A DNA stretch of 64,000 nt from Artemisia argyi (taxonomy: Eukaryota > Streptophyta > Magnoliopsida > Asterales > Asteraceae), in the NCBI GenBank assembly GCA_030686995.1, contig JARVZY010002408.1, forward strand, positions 62,001 through 126,000, given 5' to 3'. The position numbers were made by a program, and so were the translations under genes. Below are positions 1 through 11,884 of this stretch, one piece after another (position 1 is the first letter of the stretch; the number at the start of each line of letters is the position of its first letter). A model generated the notes under the pieces. That model ran no database searches, had not been told where the DNA came from, and was given only the letters and a program-made list of their open reading frames with translations.

Positions 1-1329
1 CCAAAAGTGTCGTCAGAACCGTCTTTAATGATGTGTAAGATGGGTCGTTCAAGGCTTCAAAAATTTTAGGGCCTCAAATTTTGTCACCTTAACAAGTATA
101 CACATATTTTTTCAAAAAAAATATATATAGATAAGAAAATATCATAAATGAATAACATGTTGAATGTTTAGACTACTAATTGCATTATATTTGATAAACG
201 GTGACATTTTATATATAGTTTTTCTTCTCAAAATGTTCCATTATGTAATCTCGTCCAAGGTCCTCAAAAAATTTAAGAATCCAGAGACGGCCCTGAGTGG
301 CGTAGTGCTTGTCCCGTCGAGATATATATATATATATATATATATTTTTGGTAAAAGGGTTTATTCACCCCGGTAAAATTTATTACACCAAAAAACGTTG
401 AGGTACATAGGATGAGGGTGATATCCCTCACCTCAATCCCTTAGGACACTTACAGACTCGAATATAAGAATGACACACCATTCCTATAACTTACAATAAA
501 ATGAACCTACCAATAATGACATAAGTACGTAAAACATGACAATACTACTCAAGAACAACACTTGAGCCTTCTAAACCACTTTGGCATTCCATCTTAACTT
601 TCATGAAGAACCCACAAATACACATCCAAGCGATCTTCAACTTTATAATCTGATGATACAAAGGGTTTTGAATAAGACCCTTCAAACTTAACTTCCACAT
701 GGAGTATCAATCAACCCTTTAAATAAGAATGCATCCCGGATACAAGGGAACGAAAGGTACCCACCAACCATAGTACATTCCTCACTCATGGATCGTCATA
801 TGAGAATTCAGGTCACAAAGAGTACGAAAAAACCATGCACCAACCACCAAAATGCATGGCATCGTATGAATAAGGTTTTGAACAAGAGTCCCCACAAACT
901 TAACTTCCATTATCATAACACCAAGGGCGCTACTAATGCCGAACCATGTAGCAATCAGAAACCAAAGGGAAAACCGAACAGTACCCGTACCTTACCATAA
1001 GCACATAACACCCACTACTAATCACCATACCATATCCGTCATGCTTCACAATCAGAAGCTAACAAGAGTAGCATGATCATAATCAACATAGGGTTTATAA
1101 CACCCAACCTTATCAATCCATTACCCATCGAGATATTAGGGTTATGCCTTTTTCGAATAACCTGAACAAAGGAAAAGTTGTCTCCGTTTGTTTGGCCCTC
1201 TTTATATGTTATGTTTGGCCACATGATGAAGAGTTTGTTTGTAACTATATAAATTGAAATAAAGGAGACCTAGCTAGATACATGTCTTGAAATGTTGTAT
1301 CTAAATTCGAATGACCCTAATTACATTAA
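1..1329. other. Unassigned non-coding sequence with a TA microsatellite
   Basis: No open frame here resembles a protein I know, and the short frames lack splice context. A perfect TA dinucleotide run lies at about 323-344. The rest is AT-rich unique-looking sequence, perhaps old repeat debris. Confidence 0.5.
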
Positions 1330-1564
1330 GGGTTTTGCTAACAACAGTCCTAAGAGTTGTCGTTGAGCAAATAATTTTCATTACAATACCTCTTTTGAAT
1401 GGTTTTGATTGGATGATAATCCCGAAAAAAGTGAAGAAAATCTCGAAAATATTACATACACAATTAATGGTTGATTGTGATTGGATGAATTATATTATCA
1501 CAATAAATTGTAGTAAAACAAAGCATCTTAACGACAACTCTTAGGGCTGTCGTTAGCAAAACCC
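1330..1564. mobile_element. MITE with about 35-bp terminal inverted repeats
   Basis: The left end begins GGGTTTTGCTAACAACAGTC and the complement of the right end begins GGGTTTTGCTAACGACAGCC. The two arms stay matched for about 35 bp with a few mismatches. The element is 235 bp with no coding capacity. Both sides are flanked by ATTAA (1325-1329 and 1565-1569), a plausible 5-bp target duplication. The short element, long inverted ends and direct flanking repeat define a non-autonomous DNA transposon. The superfamily is not certain. Confidence 0.8.
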
Positions 1565-2767
1565 ATTAAATTAATTCAACATTTTAAATACTTAACTACT
1601 CAAGTGACCTATCCGCAAATATTATCCTTTAGTTCCATTATTAACAACCCTTCGTATTTTAAGCAACTTATTGCATAAGCATCGAAACAGAAGCAATAAA
1701 AAGAGGGTAACGTGGCAGTGGCTTACGCAGTTATTTCCTTGCACACATAATGTAGCTTGGATATTTTCCTTTTTTAGATCTCTTAAAACTATTGTTATCA
1801 TGGATATAATCCTCTTATACATTCTTTTAACATTTGAGTTAGCCAACTTTAAAAGAATTTCACTACAAGAAAAACCACCTTTAGTGACAAAACAACTTTC
1901 GTCACTAACAGTACAAAAAATCGTCACTAAACAGTTAGTGACCAAAATTATGGTCGTCACCAGTCGTCACTATAGCTCCGTCACTAAACCTGTTAGAGAC
2001 CAAACTATGTGTGGTCACTAATTTGTGACGAGAATAGTCGTCACTGTTTACCCCGATTAGTGACGAAAAAATTCGTCACAGTTATAGTAGTGACGAAAAT
2101 TTGGTCACTGATATTACTATCAGTGACGAGATAGTGGTCACAGACTACTGACTGTTAGAGACCAAATAGGTGGTCACTAATTATGATCATATAACAAAAA
2201 AAAAATTGGACCCAGTTTTCATTTGACTGCTTACTTATTTTTACAAATTAAAATCTAAAATCTGTAATACCGAAAATCTTTAACACAAATCTCACTGAGT
2301 GCTAATTTATTTACAAAACACAAATAGTGTGGTCGAAACTCATACACAAACTAAACCAATAACAAATCAAATTCATCACAAATATATAGCATCAGGAGGG
2401 TGGGGGTGGGTGATCACATAGTTGGTTGCACCTTCTTTTCTGCTTTAGAAAAAGCATATTGTCTACTCGCGTTCTTGTCAAATCACAACATCTGCTAGCG
2501 TCAACTTCAATTGCAATAACTTGTCTATTTGGTAGACTGCCCTGAACAAAGAAACCAAGTTGGAGGTTTAAGCACACATTGGAAAACATGAAAAGTTATA
2601 TAATTGGTGACGTGATTAGGGATACCTCGTACATGTATGTGTCATCTAGATTCAAATTTTTATTTCTATAGGAGAAGTCGTCGGTTTCACTGCCAAGAGT
2701 ATCGAAGAATAATTCCAAGGATTTCAAATGCCCACCTATAATTTAAAGCTAAACAAGAAAGGGAAGG

Positions 2768-2933
2768 GATAGTGATATGGGAAGTGGAAAACCTTTACTT
2801 GATCGTGAATAAAGTGTATGTACCCCATTGCCTCAAGAAGTACAGAAGCAGTACCTTGCCGTATGCTGAGACGAGCTGTTGAAGGGCTGCTATCCTTTCA
2901 CCAACCTTCTCTTTTCTTTCCTGTTAATAAAGT
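2768..2933 (-). pseudogene. bHLH transcription factor fragment (frameshifted)
   Basis: After a candidate acceptor (minus strand, AACAG) the frame reads RKEKVGERIAALQQLVSAYG. This is the helix 1 and loop part of the atypical plant bHLH group in which LQQLVSPFGKTDTASVL is typical. About 4 nt appear to be missing just after the YGK codons. In the shifted frame helix 2 resumes as TASVLLEAMGYIHFIHDQVK. The basic region and the rest of the protein are absent. The fragment sits inside the CACTA element on the same strand as the uL11 fragment, so it is best read as captured exon DNA and not a working gene. Confidence 0.75.
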
Positions 2934-3194
2934 TGAAAACAGTGAAGCTATAATCGTTAATGATTTATGTGTTTACCTTTTCGAAATGCGCAATGTAAAT
3001 CACATAGAGTATATTAGTAAATGAATGTCATAGTCAGTAACTGACAACTTATGTTTCCAAATATATCATCAAGGTTCCTTGATTGTGCAGAACACTAGTC
3101 AAAACACGAAGTCTAATATAAATAATCATGACCAACATTGCAAATTTGGCAACAGAACTAGGATAAAACTGTCATGCCTTGTAACTATACTAAC

Positions 3195-3357
3195 ATTAAT
3201 GTTTTACAGCCCACTTTCCCAGCTATGATTCTCATTGCTGATTCGATTGTTGTGCAGTTCAAATCTGGCAATTTTTCTGTCGCAATTGCACGTAACTGAT
3301 CAACTGTAACTTTCCCCACTTTTTCCCTAAGTGGGTCTTTTGAAACTTTTTCCACTC
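3195..3357 (-). pseudogene. Organellar-type ribosomal protein uL11 (L11) exon fragment
   Basis: Following a TAG acceptor, the minus strand encodes VEKVSKDPLREKVGKVTVDQ, then LRAIATEKLPDLNCTTIESA and MRIIAG. This is the C-terminal rRNA-binding domain of bacterial-type L11, as in plastid and mitochondrial copies, where the motif continues AGTAxxMGI. Here the match stops after IIAG and runs to a stop a few codons later. Only this one exon is visible. The N-terminal domain and transit peptide are missing. Lying inside the CACTA element, it is a captured fragment; function is unlikely. Confidence 0.75.
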
Positions 3358-4959
3358 CTAGCCTGTTTATGATTATCTAACGCAATAGCATGTTTCTCCT
3401 GTATTCTGCTTATGATTATCTAACTACATAACTGTTAAATACTCAGATCTGTACAATCATATCAGCTATATCAGAAGTCATCTAAAAAATTAGATATTCC
3501 TCATACACCCTCAATATCTAACTTTAATTATTTAATATCACATATTCACTCTTTAAATATACAATTCATCCATTCAAAAACATGATAAACACTCTTTAAA
3601 TATACAATTCATCCAACAAACAATTCTTACAAAAGCAGTTTCCAGTGTTTGGAGAGCTATAATCAAGAAAATTAAAGCCTTTATAAACAAGACCTTTTCA
3701 ATTATTATAAACCGGTGTGTACTTATCCCAATTCACAAAAGCTTAGGGAGTATTCACATGGGCAATCTAATAGTGATTACTATCTACTCGCATTGTGAAG
3801 TTGCAATAATCGTTCCTAGTGTTTAAACAAAGTTCTGCTTCAGATATCATCAGATCTAGTTACTTAAGAGTCAAATGATCAGTTTTACACAATCATACCA
3901 CCTACAACAAACTCTAATCTACTTAAAAACATACAAAAAAGTACTTACAAAATTTCTTATCTACTTTGCAGTACTTGACAGCTACAACAACTTATACCAA
4001 ATCATACACTGGAGTATCATAAACTTATCATTTCCAAACAACTATAAACAAAAGAGCAAATCTTAAACCCTCTATAAACAAGACCCTTCGTAAACAACTC
4101 ACTAAACACCTACCAAGAAGTTTTCATAAACCCCAAATCTATAACCTTATAGGCCATAATCACTTTTGAGACAAGTCACTATTTAGCTGAGAATCATAAT
4201 CTACCATTTACAATAGTTAGGATACTATTAAGGCAACTCTTAATGGCACAGATAAACTAGGAATAGAAATGGTTAAATAAAAAACGTTAAACAACAAATC
4301 CTTTTCATCGATTTTAAGCTTAAACAAATTGCCTACTAAACATCAGAAAATACCTTCTTCTGTAGTAGCTTTTTCTGGTCAAAATCAACATTCTCACTCA
4401 CTTGCCATCCATACTCCCTTGCGTCCTACACATGTTGAGACAAGGATCAGTAAAAAAATGAAAATTTTGCAGTTCCCTTCTACAGGAAGTGCTTCTTCTA
4501 AGAAGTTTTACCGCTTACTAGACGATTAAGCTTTTGGCTCATTTGAATTTACGCTAAATGAATTGTATCTATTAAGTTGCATTTTCTCAATTCATATTTT
4601 CATAATTTAGAAGTCTTACTTCTTGCAGATTCTAGCTTTTATTAGTTGATACTACCAAATGCAATACAAGTGCTTTTAAGGGGTTAGATGTGTAAATGCC
4701 GAAACTGAATGAAAGTTGTCCAGGAAAGAAATATAGCTTACTAGGCGATTAAGAAACACTTCAATGAGGAGAACAACGTTGACAGAATGCACGCTGACAT
4801 GTAACTGTCACAAAGAAAGATCAGATAACTCTCAAAATAATATGGAAAGAACTATATTGTTAATCTATAAGCTTATAAATAATGGATGTACATTACCAAT
4901 ATGAAGCTTAATCGTAAATAAGCGAATAAGTAACACTTACAAAAGTTAGCTGGTAAGTT

Positions 4960-5215
4960 GGAGGAGTAAGAAATGGATGGATTATAAGCCAAAAAACACT
5001 ATCCATCAGCCCCACAGACCCATCAGTCCTTCGAACATGAACTTTTCCGTGGTTCCTCGGGTTCATTGGCATACGTTGAGAAGCCAGGCCATCTTCTATT
5101 AAAGGATCCTCTAACGTGCCTTGTTTTATGTCTAAATCTACATGATTGATATTATTGTCTCCAACTTCATTCCAATATTGGTAACAGCCATAAATGGAGA
5201 GCGAGGACGCAAGCT
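4960..5215 (-). pseudogene. Unrecognised captured exon, possibly from a membrane protein
   Basis: In one minus-strand frame an open stretch runs from a CTTGTAG acceptor-like site and includes HVDLDIKQGTLEDPLIEDGL and, further on, SVFWLIIHPFLTPPTYQLTF. It looks like genuine protein and not chance frame, with a hydrophobic FWLIIHPFL patch. I cannot name the family. It shares strand and element with the uL11 and bHLH fragments, so capture by the CACTA element is the simplest reading. Confidence 0.35.
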
Positions 5216-5698
5216 ACAAACAATAGTTGTGAAAGAAAAAGTGCATGTGAGAGCTATGCAGTTTACAAAACTCATAGAGACAAGATTAGCAACATTGCGT
5301 ACCGCAAAATAGAAAGTCAACAAATAAAATGTCCACCTGTCAATCATCAAAAGAATACAAGATGTTAACGAGATTGTCATGGGATACGTACATATGACTA
5401 CATTTTGCTACATTAGATTGCTAAGGTGGTCCTTCTGCATTTTTCCTTGTGGTCCACCATTAAGAAAATCTGCTTACACCAAGGGCCACAATATCATATC
5501 TTTTACTCAATAGAAACATCGTCAATTGTCCATTATGGTAGTTGGTAAGTCTAGAGGCTGTGGTATTCCTTAGTTACGCAAGTAGCAATATATTGGCTCC
5601 CAGGCCCTTCGTATGTTACCATTTTGCACTCACTTAGCAGCATGATAGAAATCAGTTAAATTGTTGTCAGTTAAACATGTTGCAATACGTAATATATA

Positions 5699-6362
5699 CT
5701 AGACGAATACCCGTGCATAGCAACGGGATTTTATAGCGACAGATAGTTTATTGATACAAAAAAAATTATAGGTTATAAGCGAAAAATAATAAAAGTTTGA
5801 AGATTTGGAAATTAAACATAATGTTTTGAAACCCGGTTCGACCCGGGTGGTTCAACTGGTTGAACCGTTCCGGTCGAAAAACGGGTTTGAAGCGTCTCGG
5901 ATCATCCCGGTTTGTGTTTTAATTGGTTGTATTTAATTTGGTAGATATGTTTTTAATTGGTTGTACAATGTGAATAAATCATTGTACTTTTAAGTAATGG
6001 ATAATGTTTTGAAACCCGGTTCGACCCGGGTGGTTCAACCGGTTAAACCGTTCCGGTCGAAAAATAGGTTGATTTAAACCGGGTCAACTTGCTAGGTTGG
6101 GTCGAAAACAGGTCAAATTAAACCGGGTCAACCCGCCGGGTTTGAAGCGTCCCGGGTCAACCCGATTTGTGTTTGAATTGGTTGTATTTAATTGGTAGAT
6201 ATGCTTTAATTTGGTTGTACAATGTGAATAAATAATTGTACTTTTAAGTATTGGGGTATTTTAATAAGATTATTAATTACATTTCACTTTCTCTCTCATT
6301 TGACCATTGTTGAAAACTCAACATTTCACTTTTGACCATTTTTCCATTATAGGTAGTATAGA
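5699..6362 (-). mobile_element. Non-autonomous Helitron nested in the CACTA element
   Basis: Read on the minus strand the element starts TCTATACTACCTATAATGG after a host A. It ends with a hairpin built from CCCGT and ACGGG arms (5710-5727), then 11 nt, then CTAG, followed by host T. These are the defining Helitron features: 5' TC, subterminal hairpin, CTRR end and insertion between A and T without duplication. It is 664 bp and has no Rep/helicase. The interior contains two direct copies of an approximately 180-bp unit beginning near 5820 and 6001 and rich in ACCCGGTTCGACCCGG. A related unit lies outside it at about 8960-9290. Confidence 0.85.
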
Positions 6363-6530
6363 TTCACAGCTTATTAACATCAGTAGCAACATATCATAGA
6401 TGGTCTTTGAGATAATGGTTCAATTTTAACACTGTACAAGCATTTCACACTGAATTAAAAGTAAACTTACTGAGTGTAGAAGAAAAGCACTCCAGCTCCA
6501 ATTAATGCCACATCAGAGAACGAGAATCGA

Positions 6531-6820
6531 CTATAACCTGTAAGCAAGCAGCCAAGCAGGATGCATTGATCTAAAAGGGGACCTCCAACTTTCATCCTCG
6601 TACAAAATCCCAACGGGTTCAATGTCCAACTCATCATCTCGTTCTCGGCTGCTCTTTTTGTTGATCACTTCATAATTGGCAATTAACCTCCAATTCAACA
6701 AGTAACTCAGGGCTGTTGTATCATCCATCAGCGATCACTACAATCTGAGGCTTCTGTTTAAAAAGGTTCGTTACTACATCAGCGTCATTCATTTGTGCCA
6801 AAACTTTCTGCATGTGAAAG
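6531..6820 (-). pseudogene. Unrecognised captured coding fragment (two frames)
   Basis: After a CATGCAG acceptor the minus strand encodes KVLAQMNDADVVTNLFKQKP, then QIVVIADG and a stop. In a neighbouring frame another protein-like run follows, with DELDIEPVGILYEDESW and RSPFRSMHPAWLLAY. The two together suggest decayed exons of one or two genes. The second run resembles the start of a plant multi-pass membrane protein, but I cannot identify it. Its position inside the CACTA element argues for capture. Confidence 0.35.
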
Positions 6821-8514
6821 ATAACAAGTAACATGAGGTTAGTCTACTAAGTACATCCACAGAAACTGCATCAGTTAAGCCTAACCAACAAGTGAACAAT
6901 ATTGATATTATGCAGTAGTCACTTTTTGATGATTGTTCGCAAAACACTGTTTTCTGATTATTTGAGTTGTGTAAGCACAATAATTAGATAGACACTCCTA
7001 AAATGTAATCCCAAACACCCTCTATATTGCTTCTAGTAGCTACCAGTTTCGTATACATGTGTATAACCTTGTTCCTAATACTGTATGTGAGTTTTGCTAT
7101 TGAGAAAACTGTTTAAATTGCTTGTATTTGCTATTAAATAAGTACTGTGAAATTTGGCTAATTGCTGATTTCAGTTATCAAGTAAGGTGTTAAGCAGACT
7201 AAAACATTTAGTGTCTGTGCGTTTGTTACTGAAATAATTGGTTAAGTTGCTTCTGTTTGGTCCCAATTTCGTACAGTATGAAACAACAGCTACTTACTGT
7301 GTGTGATATTGCTATAGAAATAACTGGTTAAATATTGCTAAAATTAGTACTTACGCTGATCCTGGTAGTGCTGATATCAAATAAGCAACAACAACATTTC
7401 AGTTTTGCGCCACTACACCACTCACCGTGTGTGAGTTTTGATGCTGAGATGATAGGCTAAATTGCCTCTATATGCTGTCAATTGAGTATACACTGTGTGT
7501 TACTAATTGTTGATATTAAGTAAGGATTGACAGCATTTTAACTTTATACACACTACACCACTCACTCTGCGTGAATTTGCTATTAAATGAACTATATATT
7601 TTTCTACTTAAATACAATGACATGATTTTTCTACTTAAATGCAATGATCATGCTATGTCACTCTAGGATTTTTGCTATTCTGGTATACCCCTGTTCCGAT
7701 ATTCATACATCACTCTAGGATTTTTGTCATTATTTTCTGCATAATGTCATTCATTTAGCTAATATATGCATACATCAGTGTTCTAATATTTTCATAGGGA
7801 GACCTTACTTACTTTTCAAATTATCCCTTTAAACATACTTGTTATTTAGCCTTTCCATTAGGACAAATAGTCCACAATATAAACCGCAACTTTAGTGTCT
7901 TATACTTTTTGAATTAACATATAGTTAAGGTGGTACATATCGTATCATGCATACACCAAAACAAAACATAACTTTATTTCGAATCATTTCACATCAAACT
8001 CAGATAATTTCACGACTATTTGTATATAGATAGTATTCAAGTTATTTCACGACCGCTTCTATAAAACGGAACACTTAAACAAAATCACGAATCTAAAGTA
8101 CTAGTTAGTAGCTTAAGGCAACACACGAACTAGTTCATAACTACAGAATACGCATAATGCACAAACAAAATATTACTACAGAATACGCATACCTAAGTCA
8201 GGCATTTCGTCAAACACTTGATCTGCACATCCAATCCACAATACTTTTAGCAAAAAAACATACACAACTAAGTCAGGCATTTCATCGAACAGTTATTCAG
8301 CACAAACAAAAAAATTAATAAAAATACACACAACAGAAATTGAACTTACAACATCATTCATATTAGGACAAATGAGCTTATTAGTAAAAAAAATTAAAAA
8401 AAAATGAGCTTGCAGATTCAATACAAACATTCAATAAAAAATGAGCCTAGTGTTTGGTCGATGTGATATTTTTGGTTATTCTTCAGTTATTTATGCAAAT
8501 GAGCTTACAGTAAC

Positions 8515-8645
8515 ACAAATGAGCTTATTAGTAACACAAATGAGCTTACAGTAACACAAATGAGCTTACAGTGATAACAGAGCTTGAGATCCGAACCGTA
8601 ACACTAATGAGCTTGAGATCCGAACCGTAACACTAATGAGCGATG
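8515..8645. repeat. Short minisatellite (ATGAGCTT units)
   Basis: Repeats of AACACAAATGAGCTTACAGT with small variants are followed by two direct copies of GAGCTTGAGATCCGAACCGT. It is a local tandem array inside the CACTA element, common in the interior of such elements. No coding role is visible. Confidence 0.7.
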
Positions 8646-8954
8646 AATTATAATGATTTTATACTCCGTTTGGATAATTTGGTGATGAATTATAGTGATG
8701 TTAGTGATGATGAGAGCGACGAGTTTGGATGTAATGAAACAGTTTATTTTGGATAATGAATTATAGTGATGTTTGGATGAGTGTTTGGATGGTTCATCTT
8801 TTGAAATTTTTTATACCTGAATCGTTCATGTCAAAGAACAAATTATAATTCTTTTTTTTATATGAGTTATTTTTTTATATAAGTTATTTTTTAAATGTTT
8901 GATATACAAATTCTTTTTTTTATTTTTACATATTGAAATTTGAAAGTTTATGTT

Positions 8955-9295
8955 TCAAACAGTGTTTTAAAACCCGGTTCGACCCGGCCAGTTCAACCGG
9001 TTGAATCGGGTCCGGTCAAAAAGACGGGTTAAAAAACCCGGTTTTAGAAACGGGTTAACTAGTTAGACCCGCCGGGTTTTAAGTGACGCGGGTCGACCCA
9101 GTTCCTGAAACTCGATTGTGTTTGGTCTTTTTTCATTTTTTTACAGAAAACCAGGTTGACCCGGTGGTCGAACCGCTTGAAAAAAAATAGTTTTTTTAAT
9201 AGAAAACCGGGTTGATCCGCGGTCGAACCGGTAACCCGGTGATCCGATGACTTGACCGATCGATTAAAAAACCCGGTTTTCAAAAAATTGGTTAC
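8955..9295. repeat. Dispersed GC-rich repeat related to the Helitron interior
   Basis: The sequence TTTTAAAACCCGGTTCGACC opens a diverged copy of the unit present twice in the Helitron at 5820-6235. Several internal copies of ACCCGG and GTCGAACCG follow. It is a family of dispersed repeat, with no protein sense on either strand. Confidence 0.6.
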
Positions 9296-9904
9296 AAATA
9301 ATATGTTTAGTGGAGAAAACATCAAAGAAAGTTAAATATTTGCAATTTTGCATATTTCTCTACAATACAAGTTTTTTATCATAATGTTTCATAGTGTTTA
9401 TGATTTTGGGATTAATATACGAATATGCAAGTTTTAATAAGTACATATCTAAATGCCCTTGTTCTTAATGATTTTATAGAATTAGCAATATGTGAAATGG
9501 TGACCAAAATTTCGTCAATAATACTTAATGACGAAATTTCTCGTCACTATTCATGTAATTTAGTGACTAAATAGTGACCACTTATAAGTTTCGTCACTGA
9601 CTTTCTACCGATGACCAAAAATAATGACGAAAAATTATATCGTCACTATTTTCATCTAAATAGTGACCAAAATGAAATGTCGTCACTGAAGTTTGGTCAC
9701 TAAAGCCTCCTTTTCTTGTAGTGTTTGTTTTTTGCACTCATAAATGATGATGTTAATTAGGTTTGTAAACTAACACACACACAAAAAGTACACAACTATA
9801 ATCTCTCTAATCTCTCTATCTTTGTTGATGAGATAACGTGGGAAGGAAGAAAACGTGTGATAAAAACAAACAACTAATGTGGAACTGGTTTCTTGTTGGA
9901 AACT

Positions 9905-9912
9905 TATAAATA
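9905..9912 (+). promoter_or_regulatory. TATA box of the UPF0496 gene
   Basis: TATAAATA lies about 78 bp upstream of the proposed ATG at 9983. This would place the start site near 9935-9945 with a short leader. The 180 bp upstream (9724-9904) directly abut the CACTA right end, so the transposon lies in the proximal promoter region. Confidence 0.6.
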
Positions 9913-9982
9913 CACATGATGGCTTTCCAATATAACATTTCTTACTTTCTTAAAATATGTTTCTATGTTCAAATCTAATAGA

Positions 9983-11204
9983 ATGAAAATGAATTGTTCC
10001 AAGATCAAGTTTCCTTCAGTTAGATCCAATGGTATGTTTCTATCATTGCAATCCTTATCATTATCAGTATCGTATTATCGTTCTTGTGTGTACGTTGTAT
10101 CGTGAAGTACTGATTTAAAATAGCTTCGAATTCATTAACTGATACATGTTCAATGTTCATACAGGTAAATACGATGCAGAGTCAACAAGTAGCTTTATTC
10201 AAGAGACCGATGTTAATGAAGAATATAAGAAGGCATTTAGGACACATTCTTACACAGATATATGCAACAAGGTCCAGACACACATCCGGTTCGATTCTAA
10301 TGCCTCTTCATCATCCATACATGATCAGTATGTTCATCTTTATGACCTCCTTCTCGAGCCACAAAGGGAAACCATAGCCCACCTAAGCAAGACCTTCAAC
10401 GTCCACCATCTACTACTAAACTTTTTTGAAGCCGGCTTAGAAGGATGGAAAATATGTGAAGAGCTTCTTGAGTCTGTCCACCAAGCCAATGCCAACCATC
10501 ATAAGATCAAACAAATCATTAAATTATCCGAAGGGTTTCCATGTGGTACAAAAATATACGAAGAACTTGACTCATATTCATCCTTAGTGAACCCTTTATC
10601 CAGTTTCGGTCCAATAAAGTTTCCCACATTACACAGTAGCCACAAGCTGTTGCTCAAGAAATTAACCACAAAGCACACGAGGAACAAAAGGAAGCAACAA
10701 CTCCGTCAAGTTTTCAAAAAATCTGGTGGTTGTGCTCTTGTAGCTTTGTATACAGTATTAGCCATTGCGGTACTAGTTCTCGCGTGTCATGGCTTGGTTG
10801 TAGCAGCAGCATCTCCAGGTCTGTTGGCATGTTCATTTGGGTTTATTAAGAAAAGGAAGTTAACCAAGAAAGGGGTCAAGACGAGTGAGCTCAAGCGGAT
10901 TTGTGCACAACTAGATGTAGCAGCAAAAGGGGTTTACACAATGATCAAAGATCTCGACACAATGGGTTGGCTTGCGGAAAGATTACACAATGAAATTGAA
11001 TATGGGAAGAAGATGGCTCACAAATGTGTTGGAAATCGGAGCCCCGATGTGTTGGATGAAGTTATGAGAGAGTTTAGAGTACACGAGACTTGCTTCTTGG
11101 AGCAATTGGAAGAACTTGAAGATCATATTTATTTGTGTTTGCTTAATGTTAATAGATCAAGAAGACTACTGGTAAATGAAATAATGCCAAGATCAAATAA
11201 TTAA
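9983..11204 (+). CDS. UPF0496 (DUF677) family protein
   Basis: Two exons: 9983-10031 and 10165-11204, joined in frame by GT-AG (donor AATG/GTATGT, acceptor ATACAG/GTAAAT). A later ATG at 10146 lies in the intron and is not the likely start. The product of about 362 residues has an alpha-helical N-terminal half (motifs FRTHSYTDICNKVQTH and YDLLLEPQRETIAHLSKTF). A hydrophobic stretch follows near residues 210-240 (ALVALYTVLAIAVLVLACHG, then VVAAASPGLL), then a basic patch FIKKRKLTKK and a helical C-terminus. This is the plan of the plant UPF0496/At14a-like family, membrane-associated proteins of poorly known function. No lesions are visible. It is convergent with the Abitram-like gene, leaving a 184-bp gap for both 3' ends. 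Confidence 0.85.
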
Positions 11205-11388
11205 GATTGCAATAGTGAAAAATAATTCAAAATTTGTTTGCATTGTATGGAAAATTGATACAATAAGGTAGTGAATTGTGTATGCGAGCCTCTTTATTGT
11301 ATTAGACCTTGCGTTTATCATTTTTTTATAAAATAATCACGGGCAGCACAACAAGCATGCACGACAAGTCGGTTGAAGATTTGCAAGG

Positions 11389-11841
11389 TTAAAGTTGTCT
11401 AAGTTTCTTGTACTCGTCGAACGTCATGAAGGAATCTTTGGTCTTGAGCCAGTCTGATGGTCTGGGCATGATAATAGCGACGTACCCTTCTCTATCTGCC
11501 TGCAATTGACAAACAATCCAGGTAACTGAATAAGAATCTTAAAATCGCTTTGGTTTGAAAGATTAGCATAGAGGTGGCAGTTTAGACTAATTTATCCATA
11601 AATAGATAGATTTGGATTATGTATTTATCTAATAAGACAGGTTAAGATAATGCATGACTAATAAGGTAAAGTGGCCAACTGGGTCAGATCCTATAATCTG
11701 CACTCAATATAAAAACAATTAAATCTTAAACCGGTTTATAAAAGAAGGTTGTGGGTTCAAGTCCCGTCAGAGACAAACATCGTCGTGGTTGTATGAAAAT
11801 GTATATATTATAGTTGGGTGTGTGAGCCGTCTTTCAGAAGG

Positions 11842-11884
<43 letters not shown>

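Larger units (their letters stand above)
1861..9723. mobile_element. CACTA (En/Spm) transposon, non-autonomous, carrying host gene fragments
   Basis: The left end starts CACTACAAGAAAAACCACC and the complement of the right end starts CACTACAAGAAAAGGAGGC. Both continue into CTTTAGTGAC. Each end holds a field of short subterminal repeats of the TAGTGACGA / TCGTCACT type in both orientations (about 1861-2185 and 9500-9720). The flanks are TTT on both sides, matching the 3-bp target duplication of the superfamily. The element is about 7.9 kb. I find no TNPA or TNPD transposase frame. Its interior instead carries pieces of ribosomal protein uL11 and a bHLH factor on the minus strand, a nested Helitron, and minisatellite-like stretches. 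It therefore looks like a Pack-CACTA moved in trans. Confidence 0.9.

Noticed and set aside
1671..2021. 116-codon open frame across the CACTA left end
   Set aside because: It crosses the transposon boundary and reads through subterminal TCGTCACTA repeats; not a conserved protein.
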